This document shows positions 51,607 to 58,796 of a DNA stretch of 64,000 nt, one piece after another; position 1 is the first letter of the stretch; every line of letters begins with the position of its first letter. Under the pieces are notes generated by a model. It was not told the origin of the DNA. It did not search any database and worked only from the letters and a program-made list of their open reading frames with translations. Both the position numbers and the translations under genes were made by a program. Source of the stretch: HGM12998 sp900756495 (GTDB lineage Bacteria > Bacillota > Clostridia > Oscillospirales > Oscillospiraceae); assembly GCA_958477305.1 (NCBI GenBank), contig CAUEFI010000011.1, forward strand, positions 53,231 through 117,230. Direction: 5' to 3'.

Positions 51607-52038
51607 TCATTCCTTCTGCTGTTTACAGAGCGCCTGAAATTTCTGATACAGTTCCGGCAGGTCCCGTTTCAATGCAACAGGCCGACCCTTTGCACGACTG
51701 AAAAAACAGTGCTCACTCATGGCCTCGCATCGTAATTCTCCTGTAGCGGCATCTTCCATCCGATAGGATACCGTTACCCGTGCAGGGGTCAGCCGGTCGA
51801 TGGACAGTTGAATCCGCACCGTTTCCCCAAAGTGTGTCATCGAGCAGTAATGACACGATAGAGAGACAAGGGCGAGATCAATGCCCTCTTCCACAGTTCT
51901 GTCATATCCAAACCCCATCTGACTCATAAAATCGACTCTTGCCTCTTCCATCCAATGGATGTAGTTGGCATGATGAACGATATTCATTCCGTCGGTCTCA
52001 TAAAAGTGGGGAGAACGGAGATAGGGTCTTATTTCCAT
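51607..52038 (-). CDS. Hotdog-fold acyl-CoA thioesterase
   Basis: A 143-residue YbgC/FcbC-type thioesterase. YETDGMNIVHHANYIHWMEEARVDFM holds the catalytic aspartate (Y-x-x-TD) and HHANY turn of the 4-hydroxybenzoyl-CoA thioesterase family. Substrate unknown. It is inserted between dnaN and yaaA, which are usually adjacent, and overlaps the yaaA upstream ATG. Confidence 0.87.
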   Translation of the reverse strand: MEIRPYLRSPHFYETDGMNIVHHANYIHWMEEARVDFMSQMGFGYDRTVEEGIDLALVSLSCHYCSMTHFGETVRIQLSIDRLTPARVTVSYRMEDAATGELRCEAMSEHCFFSRAKGRPVALKRDLPELYQKFQALCKQQKE

Positions 52039-52062
52039 AGTTACCTCGCTTCAACTTGTTTT

Positions 52063-53175
52063 TTATTCGCCTGCCTTCAAACGGACAGGAAGCACCATAT
52101 AGAGAAAGTTTTCTACTCCCTCTGCAGGAAGTATGACACAGGGAGACACTCCAGTAGTCAGCTCCAGCCGAACCCGGTCGGCAGGAGCTGCTTTGAGCGC
52201 ATCCATCAAATATCTGTTGTTAAAGCCAATTTCGAGGCCACCGCCGTCTCCATCAATCCCACATTGGTCGTTTGCGTCCCCGATGGCGGTTTTTGTACTG
52301 ATACGCAGTACCTGGTCGCCAAATACGCAGCGCAGCGGGCTTTTTAATTTATCGCTGATGATAAGGGAAACACGGTCAATGGAAGAGAGCAATGTTCGGG
52401 TATCACCCTCAACTTTGATGGTGTTGTTTCTGGGAATAGCCTGACGGTAGGCCAGAAACTCTCCTTCTAAGCGGCGGGACACCAACATGGTGGTGCCAAT
52501 CTTAAACATAATATGGCGGGCTCCCTGTGTGACTGTGAGGGTGTCGTCCACATCACTGCAGATTTTTTCCACCTCGGAGAGGGCAGCACCTGGCACGACA
52601 AACGAAAAGGAGGAGGCCCCTTCTTTACTATCAATTACCTCGTGGCGCAAGGCCAGGCGATAACCGTCTACCGAGACGATGGTAAGACCGGTATCGTCAA
52701 TTTCAAAGAGCGAACCTGTGTGAATCGGGCGGCTTTCATTGTCGCTGACCGCAAACAGCGTCTGTGCAATCATGGATTTGAGTGTATTTTGCGGTACAGA
52801 AAAAGAATTCTGATATTCTACGGCAGGCAGTTCAGGAAATTCATCCGGATCTGTGCCTAGGATATTAAATTCACTAAGTCCGCATTTGATATGAACGGTA
52901 TAGCCGTTTGTTTCAAAAAAGACAATATCATCAGGGAGTTTGCGGATGATATCTCCAAAGAGCCGGGCCCCTAACACAAGCGTACCGCCTGACTGGATAT
53001 CGGCAGGAACAGTGGTGCGAATTCCAGTTTCCAAGTTGTAGCCGGTGAGGCGCAGTTCTTTTTCCGCCTCCAGCAGAATTCCTTCCAATGCAGGGATGGA
53101 ACTTTTAGGCGCTACAGCGCGGGAGGCTGTAGAAATTGCAGATTGAAGAAGCGCCTTTTCACAGGAAAATTTCAT
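52063..53175 (-). CDS. dnaN: DNA polymerase III beta clamp
   Basis: A 370-residue sliding clamp with three repeated clamp domains; starts MKFSCEKALLQSAISTASRAV and ends with the peptide-binding pocket segment YMVLPVRLK. Lies 254 bases downstream of dnaA with the DnaA-box cluster between. Confidence 0.96.
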   Translation of the reverse strand: MKFSCEKALLQSAISTASRAVAPKSSIPALEGILLEAEKELRLTGYNLETGIRTTVPADIQSGGTLVLGARLFGDIIRKLPDDIVFFETNGYTVHIKCGLSEFNILGTDPDEFPELPAVEYQNSFSVPQNTLKSMIAQTLFAVSDNESRPIHTGSLFEIDDTGLTIVSVDGYRLALRHEVIDSKEGASSFSFVVPGAALSEVEKICSDVDDTLTVTQGARHIMFKIGTTMLVSRRLEGEFLAYRQAIPRNNTIKVEGDTRTLLSSIDRVSLIISDKLKSPLRCVFGDQVLRISTKTAIGDANDQCGIDGDGGGLEIGFNNRYLMDALKAAPADRVRLELTTGVSPCVILPAEGVENFLYMVLPVRLKAGE

Positions 53176-53429
53176 CGGTTGACACCAGCCTTTCTATATC
53201 TCTTTTTTTGCTCCATTAGGAGAGGAGAGGTAATTTAGATCGTAATAGTAAGCCGTAGGGAAAAATAATGTGGAAAACAAGCGCAAACAGTTGAGAGAAA
53301 AGGAATTGCGCGTCCACAGGGCGTGTGGAAAAAGAAGAGGTTTTTCCACGCGGGCATATAACTGAATGGTTTTCCACAGAGAGAGGTGGGGGATATTCAC
53401 ATAACTATGTGGAAAACGGACCGACTGAT
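53176..53429. other. oriC: oriC: DnaA-box cluster between dnaA and dnaN
   Basis: DnaA-box matches of type TTTTCCACA occur at 53269-53277 and 53324-53332 (complement strand), 53370-53378 (plus), 53408-53416 (complement), with a one-mismatch copy at 53342-53350. An AT-rich stretch (53205-53270) lies beside them. With dnaA, dnaN and rpmH in standard order and a strand-composition switch across this point, this is the chromosomal replication origin (inference, strong). Confidence 0.88.
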
Positions 53430-54743
53430 TTATTCATACCGGGCGTTGATGTTGGCGTTAATATCCTTGATCACCTCTGCTATTTCCGGGTTGGTTTTGA
53501 TCAATTTTTCAATTCGCTCTATGGAGTGCATGACGGTGGTATGATCCCGGTTATCAAACTCCCTGCCGATCTCCTTCAGGGAGAGGGTTGTGATGCGGCG
53601 GATCTGATACATGGCGATCTGTCTGGCCAGCGCGGTATCCTTTGTTCGGCCCTGTCCTCGTATGGCATCTGCCTCAATACCATAGAATTTGCTCACTTCT
53701 TCAATAATGACGTCCGAGGAAGGCAGAAAATCTGCCTTGTCCTTTAGCATGTCCCGCATCGCGCGGATGACGGTGTCCACATCCACGCTCTCTCCCATCA
53801 GTTCCTGAAAGGCGAGAATTTTGTTGACGGTCCCCTCTATTTGACGCACATTAGAGGTGATATTTTCTGCAATGTACTGTAAAACAGGGTCTGGCAGATT
53901 CATTCCGCGCCGGATGGCTTTATTTTTGATGATGGCCACCCGCGTCTCATAGTCAGGCGGCTGGATGTCGACAGGCAGGCCCCATTCAAAGCGGGTCTTC
54001 AGCCGGTCGTCCAGGCGCAGCATTTCCTTTGGCGGACGATCTGCGGTAAAGACGATCTGTCGTCCTGCCTCATAGAGAGAGTTGAAGGTATGGAACATCT
54101 CCTCCTGGCTGCTCTCTTTGCCGGCAATAAATTGAACGTCATCCATCAGGAAGACATCGGCAAAGCGGTATTTCTCCCGGAACTCCTGATTTCGCCCCTC
54201 ACGAATCGCTTGGATGAGCTCGTTGGTAAAGGAGTCGCCTTTGATATAGAGGACCCGATAGTCCGGGTGGTCATGGTGGATGCGGTGGGCAATGGCGTAG
54301 AGCAAATGTGTTTTTCCCAGTCCGGACTCTCCATAGATAAAGAGCGGATTATAGCTCTTGGCTGGATTTTCAGCGACACTGACGGCGGCAGCATGCGCGA
54401 ATTTATTGGAGGAACCTACGACAAAGCGTTCAAAGGTATATTCCTCTGTTCCTGGAAGAAAGCTGGTGTCTTCCGTCTTTGAATAGTTCTCCAACTCACC
54501 TTCTCCCAGTACAGTGATTTCAAAATCAGCAGAGAAGAGTTCATGTAGAGCCTTTTGTACGGCGGGGAGGTATCTTGAAAGGATAATATCCCGTTTAAAG
54601 TTGGAAGGCGTATGCAGAATAAATCGGTTTTCCTCTAGTGCCACAGCCCGAGCGTCGTCGAACCAAGTATTGATGGTGGTGGCTGTCATGTCATTCTCCA
54701 TCAGAGAGAGAACTTTAGCCCAGATATCGGCCGGTACATTCAT
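53430..54743 (-). CDS. dnaA: Chromosomal replication initiator DnaA
   Basis: A 437-residue AAA+ initiator. Domain I is residues 1-about 80, Walker A GESGLGKTHLL about 137-147, Walker B VFLMDDVQF, sensor/box VII region RFEWGLP, and the DNA-binding signature DNRDHTTVMHSIERIE near 405-420. The start MNVPADIW follows GAGGTGG; a much longer open frame upstream has no protein-like content. Confidence 0.97.
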   Translation of the reverse strand: MNVPADIWAKVLSLMENDMTATTINTWFDDARAVALEENRFILHTPSNFKRDIILSRYLPAVQKALHELFSADFEITVLGEGELENYSKTEDTSFLPGTEEYTFERFVVGSSNKFAHAAAVSVAENPAKSYNPLFIYGESGLGKTHLLYAIAHRIHHDHPDYRVLYIKGDSFTNELIQAIREGRNQEFREKYRFADVFLMDDVQFIAGKESSQEEMFHTFNSLYEAGRQIVFTADRPPKEMLRLDDRLKTRFEWGLPVDIQPPDYETRVAIIKNKAIRRGMNLPDPVLQYIAENITSNVRQIEGTVNKILAFQELMGESVDVDTVIRAMRDMLKDKADFLPSSDVIIEEVSKFYGIEADAIRGQGRTKDTALARQIAMYQIRRITTLSLKEIGREFDNRDHTTVMHSIERIEKLIKTNPEIAEVIKDINANINARYE

Positions 54744-54939
54744 GGTGGTGTCCACCTCGTTTTCTTCGGTTTGTAACTTGATAATTATATCAAAAAAAGG
54801 GCCTTGAGGCAACGCTTTTAGTCGATATACCTTTATAAATATATATTGGTCAAGTAGGTGGCATTTCAAACAGAAACACCAGATATGGTGGAGAAAAGCA
54901 GGTTGTAAAGAAAAAGAGAAAAGCCGGGCAAAAATAGTG
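54744..54939. other. AT-rich dnaA-rpmH intergenic region with a dnaA promoter
   Basis: An AT-rich block (54777-54850) upstream of dnaA. On the minus strand TTGACC (54848-54853), 17 bases, GTATAT (54825-54830) could be the dnaA promoter. TTGATAATTATATCAA (54777-54792) is a near-palindrome. No full DnaA box is seen here, so any unwinding role is only a possibility. Confidence 0.45.
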
Positions 54940-54969
54940 TTGACATTGCCTTTTATGATCGGATATAAT
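54940..54969 (+). promoter_or_regulatory. Promoter for the rpmH operon
   Basis: Perfect TTGACA (54940-54945) and perfect TATAAT (54964-54969), 18 bases apart, with a leader of about 125 bases before rpmH. Confidence 0.88.
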
Positions 54970-55100
54970 ACATTCTGCGCCATATACCAAAACGGTGTAA
55001 AGTTATTTTCTTTGACAACCGCGGTTCCGCTTCCATGCCGGAGCCGTTGTGGTGGGCGGATGAAAGAAGCCGCTGAAAAAAGTACAGGAGGTGTACCGAC

Positions 55101-55235
55101 ATGGTTCGTACCTATCAGCCCAAGAAGCGTCAGCGCTCCAAGGAGCACGGGTTCCGTAAGCGCATGAGAACCGCAAATGGCCGCAAGGTGCTGGCTCGCC
55201 GCCGTGCCAGGGGCCGCGCCCGTCTCACCCACTAA
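55101..55235 (+). CDS. rpmH: Ribosomal protein L34
   Basis: A 44-residue arginine/lysine-rich protein: starts MVRTYQPKKRQRSKEHG, then FRKRMRTANGRKVLARRR and ends GRARLTH, a complete bL34. AGGAGGTG lies 10-17 bases before the ATG. First gene of rpmH-rnpA-yidD-yidC-khpB. Confidence 0.97.
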   Translation: MVRTYQPKKRQRSKEHGFRKRMRTANGRKVLARRRARGRARLTH

Positions 55236-55333
55236 TCGTGAACGCGAAACGGAATATGGCATTTTGATAGGGGCGGAGGGAGCAATCCTGCCGCCCCTGC
55301 GTAGCATACGCAGAAAAGGGGCATGAAACGACG

Positions 55334-55687
55334 GTGGAGCATACCGTATCTCTGAAATTAAATCACGAGTTTCAGCGCCTCTATCGGAAGGGACGCAGTG
55401 CAGTCTGTCCCTGTTTGGCTCTCTATTGCCGGGAGACCGGGCGGCCATATAGCAGATTGGGATTGACTGTGGGAACAAAGCTGGGAAAAGCAGTGGTGCG
55501 CAATAAGGTCCGGCGCCGCCTGCGGGAGGCCTACCGGGTCCATGAATCAAAGTTCCGTACTGGATTTGATCTGGTCGTCGTGGCCCGCGTTAAGGCCGTT
55601 CATGTGCCCTATCATGAGCTGGAGCGGAGCCTGCTGCGTATGGCTGAAAAGCTGGGGGTACTGGTAAAGAAAGAGGACAAGCCTTGA
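55334..55687 (+). CDS. rnpA: Ribonuclease P protein component
   Basis: A 117-residue basic protein that assists RNase P RNA in tRNA 5' maturation. The signature RNKVRRRLREAYR (about residues 57-69) is complete; LNHEFQRLYRKGRS at the N-terminus fits. The start is GTG at 55334 with a weak AAAGGGG site. Its stop overlaps the TTG start of yidD (TTGA). Confidence 0.94.
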   Translation: MEHTVSLKLNHEFQRLYRKGRSAVCPCLALYCRETGRPYSRLGLTVGTKLGKAVVRNKVRRRLREAYRVHESKFRTGFDLVVVARVKAVHVPYHELERSLLRMAEKLGVLVKKEDKP

Positions 55688-55902
55688 AGCGCATTTTGCT
55701 GACCTGCATCCAGTTTTACCGCCGGTTTATCTCTCCCATGAGACCTCCCTGCTGCCGGTTTATTCCCACTTGCTCTGCCTATGCCCTTGAGGCGGTGGAG
55801 AAGTACGGCGCATGGAAGGGGGGCCTTCTTGCGGTGCGTAGAATACTCAAATGCCATCCTTTCCACCGGCAGAAGACGGTGGAGTACGACCCCGTGCCGT
55901 AG
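55684..55902 (+). CDS. yidD: Membrane protein insertion efficiency factor YidD
   Basis: A 72-residue protein with the family blocks FYRRFISPMRPPCCRFIPTCSAYALEAV (split) and GGLLAVRRILKCHPFH. Acts with YidC in membrane insertion. TTG start inside the rnpA stop, so translation is coupled. Confidence 0.93.
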   Translation: MKRILLTCIQFYRRFISPMRPPCCRFIPTCSAYALEAVEKYGAWKGGLLAVRRILKCHPFHRQKTVEYDPVP

Positions 55903-55952
55903 AGTCCGTGTGAAAGAGGACTCTTATCCTAAAAGTAATTGGAGGCGCACAA

Positions 55953-57359
55953 ATGGATATCTGGCAAATTATTTTGTCTCCCTTCGTAGCGCTGCTGACC
56001 TTGTTTTACAACATTTTCGGCAGCTATGGTCTGGCGCTGATCTTTTTTGCCATCGTGATCAAATTGATTTTGTTTCCCTTTTCCCTCAAGGGGAAAAAGG
56101 GCATGATCCAAATGAATATGCTCTCAGGAAAGATGCAGCAGCTTCAGAAGGCCTATGGAAATAACCGGGAGCGTTACAATCAGGAAGTACAGGCGCTCTA
56201 TGCCAAAGAGAAGATCAACCCCATGAGCGGCTGCCTGTGGTCCTTCCTGCCCCTGATTATCCTGTTCCCGCTGTACGCCATTATTCGTCAGCCCCTGAAG
56301 TATATGATGGGGTTGGACGCGTCGGCAATGAGCACTATAGCGGACGCGGTGAATTGGGGAACAGAGGCTCTGTCCAACGGCTGGATCAAAACGGCGGCTG
56401 ACGGCTTTGCCAATACTGGGTATAACCAGCTCTATCTGGCTTCGCTCATTCGCCCGGAGAATCTGGATGTGGTCAAAGCAGCCCTCGGTGAGGCGGGCAG
56501 CAAACTGTTTGCCATTAACTTTGATTTTTTTGGCATTAACCTGGCTAATATTCCCCAATTGAAATTCTGGATGATTGCCGGCGGCTTCGGTCTGTTCCTG
56601 CTGCCTGTCATTTCAGCTGTCACCGGTTTTATTTTCTCCTGGCTCTCTATGAAGACAAATGCGGTCAATCAGCAGAGCGCCAGCGCCGCAGGAAACCCCA
56701 GCAGCAAAATGATGATGTTTGTCTCCCCGCTGATTTCTCTGTGGATCGGTTTCTCCATGCCGGCCGGTTTGTGCGTATACTGGATTGCCAATAACCTTCT
56801 TTCTATGGTGCAGGAGTGGGTCTCCGGTAAGATTTTAAAGAAGGACTATGAGAAGGCGGCCGCTGCAAAGGCGGAACAGGAGCGCATAGAAAAGGAAGAG
56901 GAAAAGCGGCGCAGGCGGGAGGCTGCCGAGGAGCGGGCTCGCCGCATTGAGGAGGAAAAGAAGAACCGCGGGAAGAAAAAGCCTGTGCAGAAAAAACCCA
57001 AGGCTGAAGAGGAAGATAAGATCCCTGCTGCGGTCAAAGAGGCCAGCCGGGTCGGAATGAGGCAGTATGCCCGCGGCCGGGCATACGACCCCAACCGCTA
57101 TACAGTGACGCCCTATTACGAACCTGGACAGCCCATTGATAAGGCCTCTGCCTCCAAGGAATTGGAGAAGGAGTCCGATTTGCGTGAAGTCGTAGAGGCA
57201 GAGGCTGATGCCGATGAGGCGATCATCGAGGCGATTCGGGAAGAGCAGGACGGACAGCCTGAGGATGAGGAGACCACCGATGAAAATGCGCTGGAGGAGG
57301 CCTATGCGCCTGAAGCAGAGGGTGAAGCTGCCTCTTCCGATGAAGACGACAAGAAATAG
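55953..57359 (+). CDS. yidC: Membrane protein insertase YidC
   Basis: A 468-residue YidC/SpoIIIJ-type insertase. Five predicted membrane segments: about 7-25, 30-46 with the KLILFPFSLKGKKGM turn, 95-112, 195-225 and 248-290. There is no lipobox, unlike Bacillus SpoIIIJ. The last about 170 residues form a long tail, first lysine/glutamate/arginine-rich (RRRREAAEERARRIEEEKK) then strongly acidic, which may bind ribosomes and the next product, KhpB. It is longer than the usual 260-residue Gram-positive form because of this tail. Confidence 0.94.
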   Translation: MDIWQIILSPFVALLTLFYNIFGSYGLALIFFAIVIKLILFPFSLKGKKGMIQMNMLSGKMQQLQKAYGNNRERYNQEVQALYAKEKINPMSGCLWSFLPLIILFPLYAIIRQPLKYMMGLDASAMSTIADAVNWGTEALSNGWIKTAADGFANTGYNQLYLASLIRPENLDVVKAALGEAGSKLFAINFDFFGINLANIPQLKFWMIAGGFGLFLLPVISAVTGFIFSWLSMKTNAVNQQSASAAGNPSSKMMMFVSPLISLWIGFSMPAGLCVYWIANNLLSMVQEWVSGKILKKDYEKAAAAKAEQERIEKEEEKRRRREAAEERARRIEEEKKNRGKKKPVQKKPKAEEEDKIPAAVKEASRVGMRQYARGRAYDPNRYTVTPYYEPGQPIDKASASKELEKESDLREVVEAEADADEAIIEAIREEQDGQPEDEETTDENALEEAYAPEAEGEAASSDEDDKK

Positions 57360-57370
57360 GAGAGGTACCT

Positions 57371-58156
57371 ATGCTGAAATGGATTGAGAGCACCGGCAAG
57401 AGCGAGGACGCCGCGATTGAGGCCGCTCTGACCAGGCTGGGGCTGGATCGGGACGAGGTATCTGTAGAGGTGCTGGAGCGGGCAAAGACCGGCTTTTTGG
57501 GCATCGGAAGCTGTCCCGCCAAAGTAAAAGTGACATACGAGGTACCCGACGAGGAGATACCAGCTCCCCCGGAGAACCCGGCGCCCGCAGTGCGGACAGC
57601 CGAGAGGACTGAGCGGAAAGACGAGGACAGGACAAAGGCACCGGCCAAGGCGAAAGACGAACGTACCGCCGCACAGCAGCCGGAGAGCGGAGATGAAAAG
57701 GCCGCTCAGATCGAGCGATTTCTCACCGGATTGCTGGCCCATATGGGGGCAAAGGCAAAGCCTGTGATCCAAATCGACGATGAGGGCAACTACCAGGTGG
57801 AGTTGGTGGGCGAGGGGCTCGGCGCGCTGATCGGGAGACGGGGCGAGACGCTGGACGCCATCCAGCAGCTCACAGGGTATGCTGTGAATCATGGGCAGGC
57901 CAAGCGCGTACGTATCCATGTTGATGCCGAGAACTACCGGGCCAAGCGGGAGGAGTCCCTGATCCGGCTGGCTAACAAGGTGGCTGGGAAGGTGGTAAAG
58001 TACCGCCGTAATGTCACTTTGGAGCCGATGAACGCCTATGAGCGCCATGTCATCCATACCGCACTGCAGGAGTATCCCGATGTGACGACCTATTCCATCG
58101 GGACTGAGCCAAACAGGCGCACTGTGGTGTCTTACAGCCGCGGCGAACACCGATAA
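57371..58156 (+). CDS. khpB: RNA-binding protein KhpB (Jag/EloR)
   Basis: A 261-residue protein with an N-terminal Jag-N domain (about 1-52), an acidic/alanine-rich linker (about 55-115), a KH domain with the GxxG loop ALIGRRGETLDAIQQL (about 150-165) and an R3H domain (about 195-255, MNAYERHVIHTALQ). KhpA-KhpB heterodimers bind many RNAs and influence cell elongation. GAGAGG precedes the ATG. mnmE and mnmG, usual next genes, are absent. Confidence 0.93.
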   Translation: MLKWIESTGKSEDAAIEAALTRLGLDRDEVSVEVLERAKTGFLGIGSCPAKVKVTYEVPDEEIPAPPENPAPAVRTAERTERKDEDRTKAPAKAKDERTAAQQPESGDEKAAQIERFLTGLLAHMGAKAKPVIQIDDEGNYQVELVGEGLGALIGRRGETLDAIQQLTGYAVNHGQAKRVRIHVDAENYRAKREESLIRLANKVAGKVVKYRRNVTLEPMNAYERHVIHTALQEYPDVTTYSIGTEPNRRTVVSYSRGEHR

Positions 58157-58163
58157 AAACAGA

Positions 58164-58195
58164 AAGAGACGGCCCATTTGGGCCGTCTCTTATTT
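58164..58195. terminator. Terminator of the rpmH-khpB operon
   Basis: AAGAGACGGCCCA / GGGCCGTCTCTT stem, then ATTTCATTT; it also lies just past the minus-strand gene at 58212. Confidence 0.85.
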
Positions 58196-58211
58196 CATTT
58201 ACGGGCAAGGC

Positions 58212-58550
58212 TTACAGACGCAAAAAGAGGGAAATCGCGGCAACAGCCATTCCGATGACAGCGGCGGAGGCCGTCCAGTCCAGCAGCATAGAGAGCTGGA
58301 AGGGGCGGGGCGCGCGTGGTTGCCTGACGGCATGTTCCTCTGGCAGGACCGTGGTCTTCTCCCCCGCCAGCGCGCGGCGGCAGGCCTCAAAATCCAGTAT
58401 GATGCCCGACTGGGCGGGGCGGGGCCTCTTGCGGCGGGGTACAACCATATAACAGGTGCTCACCGTTCCTCCTGAGGCCGCCTTTTGGGCCTGCCCGGCA
58501 CGATGGACCAGAATCCGTTTGGCGTCGATGCTGAAATAAGTGGTATCCAT
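58212..58550 (-). CDS. Small tail-anchored membrane protein behind LexA-like boxes
   Basis: A 112-residue protein of no recognised family: a soluble, basic N-terminal 85 residues (VVPRRKRPRPAQSG in the middle, GIILDFEACRRALAGEKTTV) and one C-terminal membrane segment (LDWTASAAVIGMAVAAISLFL) ending LRL. GGAGGG lies 7 bases before the ATG. Its promoter is overlapped and followed by two LexA-type boxes, so it is probably DNA-damage inducible. Size, membrane anchoring and SOS control recall YneA/SidA-type division inhibitors, but there is no sequence similarity that I can see and no LysM domain. Confidence 0.8.
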   Translation of the reverse strand: MDTTYFSIDAKRILVHRAGQAQKAASGGTVSTCYMVVPRRKRPRPAQSGIILDFEACRRALAGEKTTVLPEEHAVRQPRAPRPFQLSMLLDWTASAAVIGMAVAAISLFLRL

Positions 58551-58641
58551 GCTGAGTCCCTCCGTTATTCTTCAAGATGGGTTCAGTATGACAGATGCGG
58601 TATCCCTTAAAACGGACTTTTCCACAGCGTGTAAAAATAAT

Positions 58642-58655
58642 AGAACCTGTGTTCG
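58642..58655. promoter_or_regulatory. LexA (SOS) box 1
   Basis: AGAACCTGTGTTCG matches the Gram-positive LexA consensus CGAAC-N4-GTTCG at 9 of 10 positions, with the GAAC-N4-GTTC core perfect. It lies just downstream of the -10 of the minus-strand promoter. Confidence 0.7.
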
Positions 58656-58660
58656 ATATT

Positions 58661-58689
58661 AATATACAACAAATGTTCGAGTTGCGCAA
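58661..58689 (-). promoter_or_regulatory. Promoter of the small membrane protein gene, overlapped by LexA box 2
   Basis: Minus strand TTGCGC (58684-58689), 17 bases, TATATT (58661-58666). The spacer holds ACAACAAATGTTCG (58666-58679), matching CGAAC-N4-GTTCG at 8 of 10 positions, centred 24 bases from box 1. Confidence 0.65.
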
Positions 58690-58796
58690 GGGTTTTTTAT
58701 AGGTAAGGGCAAAAAAATTTTGTTGTGTGGAAACTTTTAGAGAAGACGCTTCGTCTAAACCAATAGCTAAGCCACGATAAAAAGGAGGTATGAAAG

